From contig JAZGUH010000752.1 of NCBI GenBank assembly GCA_037893225.1, positions 1-64,000 of the forward strand: a stretch of DNA of 64,000 nucleotides, in the 5' to 3' direction. Positions 33,329-47,100 of this stretch are shown in pieces (within the stretch, counting starts at the first letter, position 1; each line of letters opens with the position of its first letter). The notes beneath the pieces are model-generated. The model saw nothing but the letters and a program-made list of their open reading frames with translations, was not told the origin of the DNA and searched no databases. Origin of the DNA: Hippasteria phrygiana (lineage: Eukaryota > Echinodermata > Asteroidea > Valvatida > Goniasteridae). The position numbers and the translations under genes were made by a program.

Positions 33329-33927
33329 TAGGGCTGTTCATTTTCGAATAATTTAGTATTTGATTATTCAAAACTGGGTTTGACCGAATATTCGAATATT
33401 CCATACTCGGCAGCTGCAATTGACCTATCGCGGTCGAATCGCGTCAATGCAGCTTGTGAATTATTGTCCAATCACATCAATTATAATTCCACGTGGAACG
33501 CGCAAAATCTGAGACAAACAAAAATTACCACACAAAATTCCCATAGGGTTGTCTAAGGGGCGTGGTTAACTCGTAAAAGGCGATAGGTCAATTGTATGCC
33601 ATGCAAAGCACGCCAGTGTTTTACATGCGGCGATCGAAATTATGGACCGCCAGATCAACTTCTTAAAAATACACCTGTTGTATCAAGATTATTACAGGTA
33701 CCTATAATGTTCTGATAACATGAAACCAAACTCCAGCCTGCATTTTTTGCAGTGTCTAGAGTTTTTACATGTAACAATTAAGCTCCGTCCGCAAAAAGTT
33801 ATAGTCGCCAAAAATGCGGCATTTGACACTGCTAAGCACTGAAACTTTTCTTTTAAAATAGCATAAGAATCACATCTGTACGCACATACATTTGTTTCGA
33901 ATATTCGGTATATTTGGGACAGCCCTA
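33329..33927 (+). mobile_element. hAT-like MITE, TTCGAATA family, copy E, with insertion
   Basis: tagggctgttcattttcgaa ... acagcccta. Flanks no longer match well. Interrupted by a small TIR element at 33417-33592. Confidence 0.82.
33417..33592. mobile_element. Small TIR element inside hAT copy E
   Basis: Ends aattgacctatcgc / gcgataggtcaatt, about 175 bp. It splits a block (ctgcaactgcatgcc) that is continuous in the other hAT copies. Confidence 0.75.
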
Positions 33928-34598
33928 ATGTCTATGCTTCACAATTTCATTGCCTGGTTTTTTTCTCGCTTGTACAAGTTACAGAAAAAACACTCCCTTT
34001 AGGTTTTTGACAGTCCATAACTCTAATTAAAATATGAATTAAGACCACAAACATTGCAGGTGAAGTGCTTTTCCATGCAGCAATATTGGAGCATTTTGTT
34101 AGCTGACATGTGAGTAAAGTTGACTTGAAACCATGAAAGGTTTTCCCCCCACTGATAAGGTCTCGGATCTGGTACATGTACATATACATATACATACATA
34201 CATACCACAAGCATGTGTATTGTTCTGAGTACATGTGTCCGTGTGTGTACAAAGCCATTCCGAATGAAACTCCAGTACATGTAAATTTCTGCCTTAAAAC
34301 ATACATGTACCCCGAGTTGGGAGGCATATTGTCACAGCAACAACTTTTTGCCTCGGATGCGAGCATTTGTTCAAAAATTACTCTCAACTGGAACTTTAGG
34401 TCTTTTATCTTAAGCATAAAATGCACTCTCCTGATAATGTGAAACTCAAGCACTCTTCGACATGAATGATGATTTTCAATTCTACAAAGAAAACCTAATA
34501 TATATATTAAACATTTACACGTAAATACAAAAAATTGCATTTCGATATTCTTAACAATGCTGACTCAAGTCATATTTTGAAGGATGATGTCAGACTAT
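33928..34598. other. Downstream of PIK3R, no gene seen
   Basis: Includes a short (ATAC)n-like run at 34176-34205. A 197-codon minus-strand frame (33947-34540) has no recognisable domain and lies in simple-sequence-rich DNA. Confidence 0.4.
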
Positions 34599-34832
34599 GG
34601 GTGTTTCTCAAACCTTGGCTTCGGCTTGGGCTTGGGCTTCGTCTCCAGCTATTCCCCAGTCATATTGCCAATCCCATTGCCAATTCATTAACAGACTGGC
34701 TCCGGATTAAAACATCAGACTTTGATATGTACATGTAGCAAAAACAGTATCCAAGATCTTGCCAAATCCGGGGGACATAAAATTACGCGAAGCCAAAAGC
34801 CCGAGCCCAAGCCAAGGTTTGAGAAATGCCCC
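34599..34832. mobile_element. TIR element (tttctcaaaccttggctt)
   Basis: Ends gtgtttctcaaaccttggct / agccaaggtttgagaaatgc with inner cgggcttggg-type repeats; lies in the presumed PIK3R 3' UTR or flank. Related ends at 59771 and 60822. Confidence 0.75.
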
Positions 34833-34937
34833 AAATGTCTCGCTTGACAGCACACTCCTGCCATTGACTGCAAGTTCACAGTACATGTGTGTCTGAAGTG
34901 GAAGCTGGATTCTGCAATCTTTTTCCCCCTCTCACCA

Positions 34938-34956
34938 CCCCCCCCCCCCCCCCCCC
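34938..34956. repeat. Poly(C) tract, C19
   Basis: G19 on the PIK3R sense strand, 31 bases after its stop codon. Confidence 0.92.
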
Positions 34957-34987
34957 AACAAAAAAACATTTATCTAACCTCCGACCA

Positions 34988-35198
34988 TCACCGACGAACA
35001 TCCTGGGGTGACTGGGGAACATAGACTGGGAATGCTAGCGTGGTGTCCAGCTCTTCGTTGTGCTGCGTTAGCGAGTTCTGTTGGTAGGCCAACACCAGCT
35101 CCTTGAGGGAGCTGTAGAGGTTGTAGGGCTCGGCAAAGCCGTAGCCTGTCTGGGTGTGGTTGATCTTGCAGTGGCGGACCTCCCCGTGGTCTTTGGCA
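34988..35198 (-). CDS. PIK3R1: PIK3R last exon: C-terminal half of cSH2 and stop
   Basis: 211 nt, stop TGA at 34990-34988. Encodes [60 protein letters not shown] and PQSPQDVRR. The vertebrate protein ends ...LAYPVYAQQRR, so this one is a few residues longer. Acceptor tttccag/TGC. A C19 tract (34938-34956) lies 31 bases past the stop, in the presumed 3' UTR. Confidence 0.97.
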
Positions 35199-38100
35199 CT
35201 GGAAAGGGATGACATCAATCAATCAATCTACCTGGTTTCAGGTTTTGCCCGAGTTGAAAATACCATCAAAGGTGGTTTGCAGTAACAGCATGCGAAAATG
35301 TTGTTCAAGGCTTTGCACAGACTATATAACAAGAGAGAAAGTCTGCATTTACACCGTGTGAAATAATTAGATAAAAAAAAGAGCAATGCTGTTCTTACAA
35401 TAACCAGAAGTATGGACTAATCTGCCGACTAAAACATGCAGCTGTATTGTGGTGGTGTATTGTCATTTTGAGCATGAAGCATTAAATTGTCTATGCACCT
35501 CATTCCCCATAGGCCCCATTGGCAAAATGTGCAATCCAGGGCTGGATTACATGTATTTTGCTGTGATATAACTTGACCTTCTATTTCTTGCTTTTACTCT
35601 CATCAAGAGTACTTTATAGTACAGAAATGGACTTGAGTAATTAGTGTAGCCTTTGTAGTGCGAAATGTCTAAACCAAGAGCAAGTTCGATCAAGGACTAT
35701 AGTTAACCATAGTTCGACTAACTCTGATCGAACGCACGCTAGTCGACGATGGTTGGACTAGTCTAGTCGACGATTCGCGACCAGCCTACCAAGGTTGGTC
35801 GCATCGCTGGTTACCAATAGAGTACCGAAGTCTGACGTCAGTTGCTGCGGCAATGGTTCCAAACACATGCAGTTTAGAATGTATTCTGGTTCCAAACATT
35901 GCATTGATTGACGTCATCACTTCGGTACTCTATAGCCGTTTTAATAGCACAGTGCAGAGAGGACCAGATATCAGAAAAATGGCAAAAAAACGTAAATATT
36001 CAGCAGCAGTGAACGATCGTTTTTTTGTTACTTTGTCTTTCTTTAAACATGTTGAAATAATGCACACGTTACCACTTGTGACATTGTTGATATACTGAGC
36101 AAATATCGTCCCTCTCGCTTTCATCTATGAACTCGTCCAAAAACGTAAACAAACTAGCCGCCATTTTCTCATGGTCGCGTTGACATGACAATAGTTCGAC
36201 TAGAGTCATTCGCACTTCAACTTCAGTGCTCATGCGCTACGTACGTCACGAACCAACCACTAGTTAACCATTGGTCCTTGATCGAACTTGTTCCAAGTCT
36301 TGTGCTTTCCAATCAGCCAGTTCGGTGTTTCAACTGCGCATGTGCACAATGACATTTTATCCCGAATGACCCACGTGACCCAACGCGCGCGTGTGAATGC
36401 AAAAGGTGGTCGCACAACGCGCACGTGTTAAATTCAATCAGAATGGGCGCTCGCGTAACATGGCGTGACATTACGTCAGCAATTTTATCCCGAATAACCT
36501 TTGACCTTTGAGATACCGAACTGGCTTATTTCGTTCACAGATATGGAAGAGAGATATTGGGCAATGCATTTCCATAGGACCACTGGTCGCCATTGGATCC
36601 AGTCCGTGTGATGCTGGAATGACGTCACATTAATTAAACCGTGTACAAAGAGGACGGCACAAAAGGAGGACATTAGGCCAAAATCTGACCATCTCAAAAT
36701 GCTTTAAAACTGCTGTTATTAGTTAGGCAAGACTCTAGGGGTCATTTTACTTTTTAGATCAACTCGCTAGCCCTTCGGGAACTGTTCTTATTGAATTTTA
36801 AAGTCCAGAGAAACAAAACGTCAGGAAATACAGTGGTGTGCAAAATTATTCGAACGCTTGACATATCTGAAGAAATTGGTATTTAATGCCTGATTTACAT
36901 TTTTCACCTATATTAAATAGAAAAGGTAATTGTTGTAAGCATACATGTAGCTCACATTAGTATCTGCCAGTCCTACCATCTTTTTTATCAAACTTTACTC
37001 TAATATTTGGTGTGTCCACCCTTGGCAGCAATCACTGCGGCACATCTTTCAGGCATACATGTAGTGTCTATATATTTCCTGAGAGTTTCTACACTAATGC
37101 TGTTCCAAGTCTTCTGAAGTTCATTCCAGAGGGTTTCATTTGAATGTACATTGGTATATTGATTGCCATTTCATCACAAACAACTAAAGTACCTCAAATA
37201 TGCCAAGTGTTCGAATAATTTTGCACACCACTGTAAATAGTCAAATATCGAAATATTTTACAAATATATCCAGAATATTAAAAAAACAAATATTGAAATT
37301 AAATTCCCAAAACATTTTGTACACCTTTGTATGGTTTCTACCCTCCTGGAGGTACATGTATTTATTGACTACAATATATCAACTTTTACCTAAAATTGGG
37401 TCAGAAATTTTTTTTTCCAACATTTTTCAGTTTTTAAGGTTCAGTTGTGGATACTTTATAAATGATAAGTGATATGTTTGGAACACCATATCAAAAAAAA
37501 AATTGTCTTGGCTACCAAGCCGTTTTGGGGAATTTTAAATTTTATTTTTTTGAAGTTTCCAGCCTCGGCCAGATTTTGCCGAAAATTTAGGTCGCAAAAC
37601 CACGAAATATGGAAAATGTTGAATTTTTAAACCCTTTTGAAAACAGCTATTTAACTATGTTAATTAGAAACTTTTCATTTTGACTATTTGTGCTTTAACA
37701 GAAAATTAACCCCTTGCGTACGATTGACATGTATATGTGTGGATTAATAATTGCCACCAGGCCGGTTGACCTCCATACACGCCAATTTCTGCATTTTCAA
37801 TGCATTTATGGGGTATTGTGAACGCTATGCTTGGGGCCCCATATAATACCCGTGCGCAAGGGGTTAACACTAAAAAACAAAGTTATAAATATTATACAAA
37901 GGGAAACTGACTAGGTAAATTTGAATACATTTTCAAAGTGAACAAAGAAACTGGCAGGAGCGGGATTCGAACCTGCGACCTCCGGGCGCTCTACTGGCGC
38001 TCTACCAACAGTTTATTTCGTACGACTAAGAGGGAAAATGGCTGTGGTTTAGATGTTTTGATGTACAAACCATTGCTGTGATATCTGTTCTCAATGGTAT

Positions 38101-41100
38101 TATTCTCTCGCCAAACTTCATCGTGTTGTGCCAAGTTGACTTTTTTGAGAAGTAAAATGGAGTTAATCATCCCTCTCTAGGTGCCAAATTGGAGCCAACT
38201 ACCCAATCTACCAAAACTTATCGAGTGACAGGTTAAGACACACAAGCTGTGGGAGAGGAGAGGATTTGGTCTTTCGATAGGTTGTGATAGGAGGGTTAAT
38301 ACATTGTACACTTTTCAATAAAGTGAAAATTACCCCCCAAAAATATTTTTTTCCAAACTCTGATAATATCTGAAAAATTGACAGTCTGGTGATCTCTAAA
38401 CATGTCTAAAACAATTTAGGGGGCAAAATTACCCCAATGGGTGCTGTCTTTTTGGTCCTAAACGTCCCCCTTGGGAGCATCCCAAAACAAGGAAGCTTGC
38501 AACATTTTGCCGTGAACATCACCTGTTTATAAATCAGGAACATGTTCCCAATGGGAACCAGCCTGGAAACACCAGGCAATCCCAAAGGGAAATATTGATC
38601 TATAAAAATGCACGCTTACTCAGAAACAGTCTATTCCAGTTGGGAACACTGGAAACACGGCGCACTCTTAACGGAAGAAAGGAAATTTCTCGCAGTCGAT
38701 TTATCACATGTTTTGAATCAATTTGCTTGATTTGCATTAGGAACAGCCTGGAAACACCAGGCAATCCCATAGGGAAATACTGGTCTATGAAAATGCACGC
38801 TTACTCGGAACCAGTCTATTCCAGTTGGGAACACACTGGAAACACGGCGCACTCTCAGCGGAAGAAATCAAATTCCTCGCAGTCAATTTTTCACACGTTT
38901 TAAATCAATTTGATTGACTCCATCTTGAAAAAAAAAAGGAAGTGGCCATTTTGGAAAATAAGCTTGGCAGGCACTAAAAGAATTACAGCCAGAAAAACAG
39001 TAGTCTGATTCCCAGACCAAAATACCTGACTATTTCTGATGAATATTAGGTCCGGTAGCCGCCAATGTCATGTGACGAAAAAGGGGAAAATTCTGCCCGT
39101 TTCCGAAAATATCCGACGTTTTCCGAACTTGTTTTCGGTAACATTCGGCTGTTAACGTTGATGATCGCAATAACAAAATGTCTGTCAGGCCCGTTACAGA
39201 TCCTGGAATTTGAATTCTCAAATATAAATAAAAACTAAACAAAATCAATGCCACGCTCTTGCAGTATTTTGCCGACTAGATTTTGCAAGAATATCAAATT
39301 TAAATGATGCCACTGACGTCACTCGGACTAATACTGCACGTCATAATCTATTTTAAACCGTGGTAGCTACATGTACCTGACCTAAGATATAGACGTCAGA
39401 GAATCTTCAGGTCAGGGAACCAGACTAGAAAAACAGCCCATTTCTTCCTTTAAAGGCCGGTCACACTGGCCACAACAACGACGACGATAACGAAAACGGT
39501 GAGAATAAACGTCATTGATTGGTTTTCGCACGTGTAATACGCGCGCGTTCCACCCACCAATAGAGAGCGTTTATTCGCATCGTTTTCGTTTTCGTTATTG
39601 TTATCGTGGCCATTGTGACCGGCCCTTAATATGGTGTTTTTTTTTATATACTCACACGATAGAGCAGGCCCATTCCCCGTCACTGCTGTGACGGATCAGG
39701 AATGTCCCCTTGGCCTTACCCCACAGGAGCTTCTCGGCCTCGGGCCTGGAGACGGCCGGGGTCAGCCACAAAGTCTCGTTGTGATGGGGGAGGGAATCTG
39801 AATCAGTGGTTTGCTTACTGTTGGGGAAGGGCAAACATCACATCAAAACAAATTATTTTGGGGGGTAAGTCTACCATATTGTCAGCTTGTTTGCATCAGC
39901 TATGAGCAAGTTTGGGTAAGAAATATGGTTAACTGCGGGGAAGCCAGCGAGGTTCTTGTCCAGAGCCCGGAAATACGGCAAGAGAACACTGATTATAAGG
40001 CCTAATCTGTGGCCTAATCTGTGGCCTAACAGTTAACATGAAAAAGCCTGAAAACTGGAAACCTTCTACACATTGTTGACAGCGGTTGAACTACAACTTG
40101 CCCGAACCCTCCCGAGTCAACCACATTAAGTTGACCATCTGGAACCAACTTGGGGTCGAGTGGTTAATCTGTGGTCGGGCCAGGCCGTTGAAAAGCCTGG
40201 CCAAGCCTATGGTAAGCCTGGGCCTTCGGGCTTCTATAATCCACCGATTGTACACAATAATTGTCCATTAATTCTGGAGTCCAGCCGCCTCCCATTGTTC
40301 ACCCAGAAGTGACTGACAGCTGAGGCATCTTTTGATCCAGCCGTGAATGGGTACAGATTAGTGTGGGAGGGGCTACAACCAGGCCTGGCCTGGCCTGGCT
40401 TGGCTTTATTGATTAGTTGATGCTCTATTGTTACGTGATTTGTGGCTCACAATAGCAAGAGTAAAAGCCCGAAGGCCGGGGCATGGCTGGGCTTTTCAAA
40501 GGCTTGGCCCGACCACAGATTAACCACTCCTCCCGGATCCCTTACATGGCATGGACGTGCTGGTGATCGACAATGAACAGGGGACCAATGGCACAACAGG
40601 TCAACTTGTTCATAAATACATACATCTGTGTTATTGCACAGGTAGTGTACAAGGTATATGGCACAATTTAAGTACTGGTTAATTTTAGCCAATGGTTCTT
40701 GCTCGAACTTGCTCTATGATGCTACAGTTAGTTTTGTCCAGGATCAAATAATGTGACTCTGCTTACCGTAATCAAGAATCTCCACTAGCATATTTGTACA
40801 GGTTAGCAAGGAATTTTGGCTTGTGCGCATGTATGCATGCCATAACTGGTTAGTTCAATCGAGCCACGACAAGTTTCATTGTCTGATGAAATACAGTCCA
40901 CTAATGCAATTTCTGCCTTAGAGTAAGCACAGCATCATTTTGTTGGCAAACAGACCCAATAAAACCCTAACTCCCCAGGTGATGTGAAAAATCATATTGA
41001 AATTGGAGGATTCAGGACTGTTAGGGTTAAGAACCGCCACTTGATGTATTGTCCAATCACAGTCACGACTATGGTCCGACAAAATTAACAGTCTTGTTGA

Positions 41101-44100
41101 CTTGACTTGCTGAGTCAGACTCGAGTCGTGATATTTTTTACTTGAGACTTGGAAAAAACAATGACTTAGGACTTGACTTGACTTGAATAAATTTGACTTG
41201 CTGACATACAAACTTTTGGGAGTACACACATATCAGTTGAAAAAACACCGAGCCTACGGCACATAGCGAACTGAGTGTCCAGTACGTACGTATGTATGTA
41301 ATGTTGGTCCGCAGCCCTGGCTGACTGCATGGAGAATCGTCAAGACGGCATGGCGGGTTTATTTGGTACAATGCATGCGTGCCAGCCTATGCGTAGTCAT
41401 TTGCCATTGAAATTGTACATGTATGTTCAACAATTGACTTGAGACTTGGTACATGTACATGTACTTGACTTGGAAAAAAAATGACTTGGGACTTGACTTG
41501 ACAACATACATGTACATGTATGACTTGTGACTTGTGACTTGATTTGAGAAAAAAATGACTTGGTTACAAGACTGAAAATTGACGGAAGTGTGGCACGCGC
41601 GACTGTGATTGGTCGATATGACAAGGGGCAGTTTTTAATGGATCGGTCTTTTGAGTCTTTAGTCATGTTAGTAGTGTTGGATCTTGTCAAGTCAGATCTT
41701 CATAACAAAACATTACTCTCTAAGTTCAACTGGATTCTTATAAAATGAGGTTTCTCACAGCCAAATGCAGAAATGTACATTGTCTAAAATAGAAATGCAT
41801 GAAAGTCCCATCAGCTATTTCAGTTATAGAAAAAAAAATTAAATATGGAGTGTTTGTGTGTGCCCATGTGGATGAGTATTAGTAGGCTGACTTAGTTTTG
41901 AGAAATAAGATTGGTGGACTTTTTCCTGATGACCAAAGTGCCGTGTCACGAAATGACTCGCCTGCGCAAGACTCCAACTGGTGCATTTTTCCTGACCACA
42001 CATAACACATGTACATATGTACTATGCATTCCTTAACCCTAACCCCCCAGGCATTTTTACTGGGAGGCTTCCTCAACCCGTCAAAATCCAACACTGTGCA
42101 GTAAACCTATGGCACATTCTTTGGACTTTGGGCATCATAGCTCCATGTAAAGTAATGACAAAACCTGCTGTTAGAGTTTGCAAGGCATGGGGTGGTTAGG
42201 GTTAAAGGTCACATGAAATGTAATTTTAAATGTTTCAATGCATGTAACCGTACATGTACATATCCAATTTACCATCACTTTCTACGTTTGGTTGCCATTC
42301 TTTAGGCAATTATGTTCTTTTAGCAATTTCCTGGATTTAAAGCTACATGTACATGTAATGAGAATTTACATATTCATGAGCACAGGAGTGATGTCACACG
42401 AGGGGGGAAGCTTCAGTAACACAGCTGATTTGTGGATAAAAATTACGGATTTAAAGAAAAAACTTTTCCTTTGGTCAATTTTCTAAATGCTTGTGTTTTC
42501 GCGTTATTTGCTTAGAAGCCAGTCTGTAAACGAATTTAACCTACAAACTGCTACAATAAGTCAAAATTTGACTTCTTTTTGTACTGATAAGTAAGTGCCT
42601 AAACTACATGTATACAGAGATCACCTTGATTGACAATAGTAACAGTGACCTCACATGTCAGGAAATAGCTTGAACATTTTGAATAAAAAAATACCAGCTT
42701 AACCCCTTGCGTACGGATGACGGAATATGGCGCAAAAAAAACAGTGCCACCAGGCCGGATGACGCAATTGGCCGCTGTTTGTGCAGTTTCAATCCATTGT
42801 TGGATTAAACAGTGCCACCAGGCCGGATGACGCCATTGGCCGCTGTTTGTGCAGTTTCAATCCATTGTTGGATTATTGTGTATAGGTTACACTTGACTGC
42901 ACAAACACATTGTAACGATTCGCTTGGCTGCCAGAGCCGCCGCGGCACCCCGACGTCTCCCGTCAAATACCGTACTCAAGGGGTTAATACTACATGTATC
43001 TGAAGTCCAAACATGCCAAAAGCACCATTCCTTTATGCTTCTACTGCAGCTCAGAAACTTTGATATTCCAGGCATCACACCCATCCACAATCAATTATAC
43101 TTTGAACTTTGTATGACAACACAAACAATTCAACTGAGCATTAGCAGTGCTGTTCACACAGACATCAATAAATATCAGTAAAATGCCCCTCACACCAAAA
43201 AACGATGTATTATCTTGAACAATGCTGAAACATGTACAGAGGAACGCCGATATACCGAACACCATCCTTGGCTCCTAAATTTTGTGTACAAAACTTACCG
43301 AACATTGTTGTTGAAAAAAAAGGCAACGGATGAAAAAAAATGTACCGGGTATTTGGGCTGTTTGTAATTCCTAAGCCGTACATATGGTCCTTGTACAAGC
43401 CCAGCCTAGGCCTGGGAACGACGACTGTTCATGACAGCGATGGAACGGAGGACGCGGATGACACCATTTTTAAAATAAAAAGTTACTTAAAAATAAAATA
43501 AAAAGTGGGGCAGAATATTACATTTCCAGGCGAAAAAATTAGGGGAAATATGTAGTTTATTGAATAAAACCAATTACAATCAAAACAGGGTGCACTTCAA
43601 ATACGACACAAGAGGGCGCTATTTAAAAGAACAGACACCATGTTGAAAAATGGGCACGCAGCGGACCGGCGGCTGAAATCGCAATACTGAACGACTGCTA
43701 TACCGAACAAAATCTGTGGATCCCGTGATGTTCGTTATAGCGGCATTCCACTGTAGTGCTATGATCAGAAGCGGATCAACAATTAGAAAACTTCAGTACG
43801 GATTTTTGGGTTTAAGTGCTGTGACATCAAGTCAGAACTGTGTGAAAGTATTGAGGGAACTTGGCTCACTTGCAAATTGCTGGCTTAAAGCCATGTTTCT
43901 CTCATCTTTGGCCTGACGAGAGTAAAGTACGGAGCAAACACACGATTCAAAAGGAAATACTGCTAAAGGGTAATAAACTTAGAGGAAGCATGCAATAAAT
44001 ATGGAAAACATCTCTGATCTAAATTCAATAAATATGGAGTTTAACATGAACCAAGTCTTACAATACATGTTGGATTTTCTTGTTGTATGCAGCACGGTTG

Positions 44101-47100
44101 GCTGATTTAAATAGCATTCGGGTTGGCTGATTTAAATCATGCTGATTTAAATCAAATTATTTCTGTATTTTTTTAATCACTGATCTAAATCACTTTTTTT
44201 TGGAAAAGTCTTATTTTAACAGATAAATCAGGGTTGTCTGATTTAAATCATGTTGATTCAAATCAGCCAACCCTGGTACAAAGTGCTATGAAAATACAAC
44301 TGTTGTGTTTCCGATGACACCATGCTTTGCCTCATGAATATGGAAATTTGCATTAACACAAACTTGGAAATTACTTCCTGGAATTTCTATAAAGAACTTT
44401 GAATTTCTAGCAACGCAGAGTACTGTGGCCTCGTGGTCTAGTGTACGACACTACAGATTGTGGGTTCAAGTTCAGCAGGGGGTCATGGTGCTTGTGTCCT
44501 TGAGCAAGACACTTTGTCACAAGTTGCTTCTCTCCACCCAGGAGTAAATGGGTACCTGTGACGGCAGTGACGGTTATGTGTTTGATTAGCCCATGTGCAC
44601 TTATCTTGCAGCCAGGGCTGTGTACTCCTCAGGGAGCTGAGAAGGTTTCAGGAATGATTAATATGCTTGCTGATCAGGGGTAATAATGTAGCGCCTTGAC
44701 CAATATGTACATTATAATTATTATAGTAATAGCATCATCCATAGTCCATTTAAGCTCATCCAATAGTTTTGACTTGGAAGCCCACAATGTTCTTCTTTCA
44801 CAGCTCTCGGAAATCACTGAGCATACAATGCTAAGAGCAAAACCTTGTACATTTTTTTGTAAATTTAAATGACCATGAGCTATATTAAAATGAACAGACT
44901 AAAACAGGCCAACGAATGCTCCAAAAAATGTCTTCAAGTTTCTTTACTTTTTACTCTAACTCCTTTGCACAACATCTACATGTATGTGACAAGACAATCA
45001 TAGCATTTGTCATCCTCTCTGGCTTTCCAAAGGTCCCTAATGAAATTGTTCACTGTGTGATTGGAAAAACAATTTTTACTAAAAGAGTGGTCACATTTCT
45101 GGGCTTTACGCAAGGCATCTGTGTGCACAGCCAGAATCACGAGTACCATTTTGGGGCATTTTGGTGTCCTAATAAACAACATCTTGAAAACAATGATGTG
45201 AAATCATTTTCTGACTACACACCAAACAATTATCCAGTTCTCTATCAAGAATAAACAGTGCAACAAGTATGTAAGATAATGTGTAAGATCTGTGAAGAAT
45301 TGTTTGATGTTACCCTCGCCATTGTATTATTTGGGAGGCTAATCGTCCTTACTCGCAGCTGGGATGCTGAATTGCAAGGACGGGGCTACAACGTGGTCGA
45401 GTCGCTGGCACGTAAAGGCGCCTCTGGCAGCCGGCCACATCGACCCATATATGACCACGGAGCACAGCCAGAGATCGAAAGTGTTTGATTTTTCCGGAGG
45501 GAGGAAAGCCGGAGGACCCGGAAAAAAAACCCTCGTGGCACAGGAGAGAACCAACGCACAACTCTACTCACATATGGTCCGAGCCAGGAATCGAACCCGG
45601 GCCACCCATGCCACCCATCACGTATCCCATGATGGTGGCTGTACAGATTTATTTTGCACATCTCAAACTCCACACATCAAAGCAAGTGTACTGTACTTAC
45701 TTGTCAAGTTTCTCCATGCTTAGCCATGCATTAATCTTGTCTTGTTTAACACCCTTAGATCCGAGCCACCTGCAGTAAAATGAGAAGGAAAACGGTGAGA
45801 AATTATGAACTTCAGGTCTGCCACAATTAAAAAACAAAACAGAAGTGGGATTTGTCCATCCTGTACACTTGAGGCTTTCTTATCCCATTAGAACCATCCA
45901 TAGGCTTACTCGAGGGAGATTTCGACCAACAAACAACCTCTTGAAACCAATTCAACAGAGCTGCTCAAGACACAATTTTGCAAAAGCAAAAAAAAAAAAC
46001 AATTTAGCTGAGCACCAACAGGCTACCAGCCAAAATTACAAGCGATGCATACTGCTCGAGATTGGATCTCGGCTGATTCTAGCACTGGCACTAAGCAGCT
46101 CTATCAAATTAAGCCTTGGTTATTTAAGTAGAGATCTAAACCACTCTGTCACTGATCCATTCTGGGTTTGGTTGACCCGACTAAAAAACCCAACAAAGAA
46201 TAAAGCCCGGTTCATACTTCATGCGAATGCATAGCAAATTCGTTAAGATAACAGAGAACGTCACAATGAAACTTCAATGGTTGACGTCATGAAATTCGCT
46301 TCGCATTCGCATGAAGTATGAACCGGGCTTAACCCTAACCCTGCCGGACGCAGCACAGTGCATCTGTGGTGACAGCTCCACTTTGCTGCACTCTGTACAC
46401 AAGTCAATGTGACAAAGTATGCAATCCGATGTGTCTGGCAGGGTTTCTAGCCAAAATGCCCTGGAGGGTTAGGGTTGCCACAAGCACAAAGCAAGAAAAT
46501 TCAAGAGCCAAACAAATGAACTTGTGTAGATGAACTACCACAAACAAATAAACTAAATAAACTGAATAAACACAGAAATCAAACGCCCAAAAATATACTC
46601 TTCCTGCCACAAACCCTAAGTTAAAGAAAGCCTCGAAAACAACCAAAACACCACTACCATGGACTGCAGGGCGCTGAAGTCATCTCCACAGTGCTGTATT
46701 CCACTGTACATGTACAATATAGTGTGCATTTACTTGTAAAGCAAAATTTTGAACTGCGTGTACATGTGTATGTACAGGTATGCATATTGCTATACACTTT
46801 AATTGGGCTGCGACTTTAATGCCACAACCTATTTCTAGAACTTACAGATTATCACAAGACTGTTCCTCACAGGATCCCCTTGCCTGCCTGACTGAACTAC
46901 ACTTTTCACCCATTTCTTTTCTAATTTTAGAACAGCCGAATTCCCCGAGGTGAGTAACCGGTTCAAACCGATTCAAAACATCCAACTTTGCGGCACTGCT
47001 AAACGGTGTATACAAAATTCAAGCGAGTGCATACATACGTGTACAGAAATATCCTCCAAATTCATGATCCGCAGAGTGATGCAATACTGTGAATACACTT

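Noticed and set aside
33947..34540. 197-codon minus-strand open frame
   Set aside because: Low-complexity, Cys/Met/Tyr-rich product from AT-rich and tacatgta-type sequence; no domain recognised.
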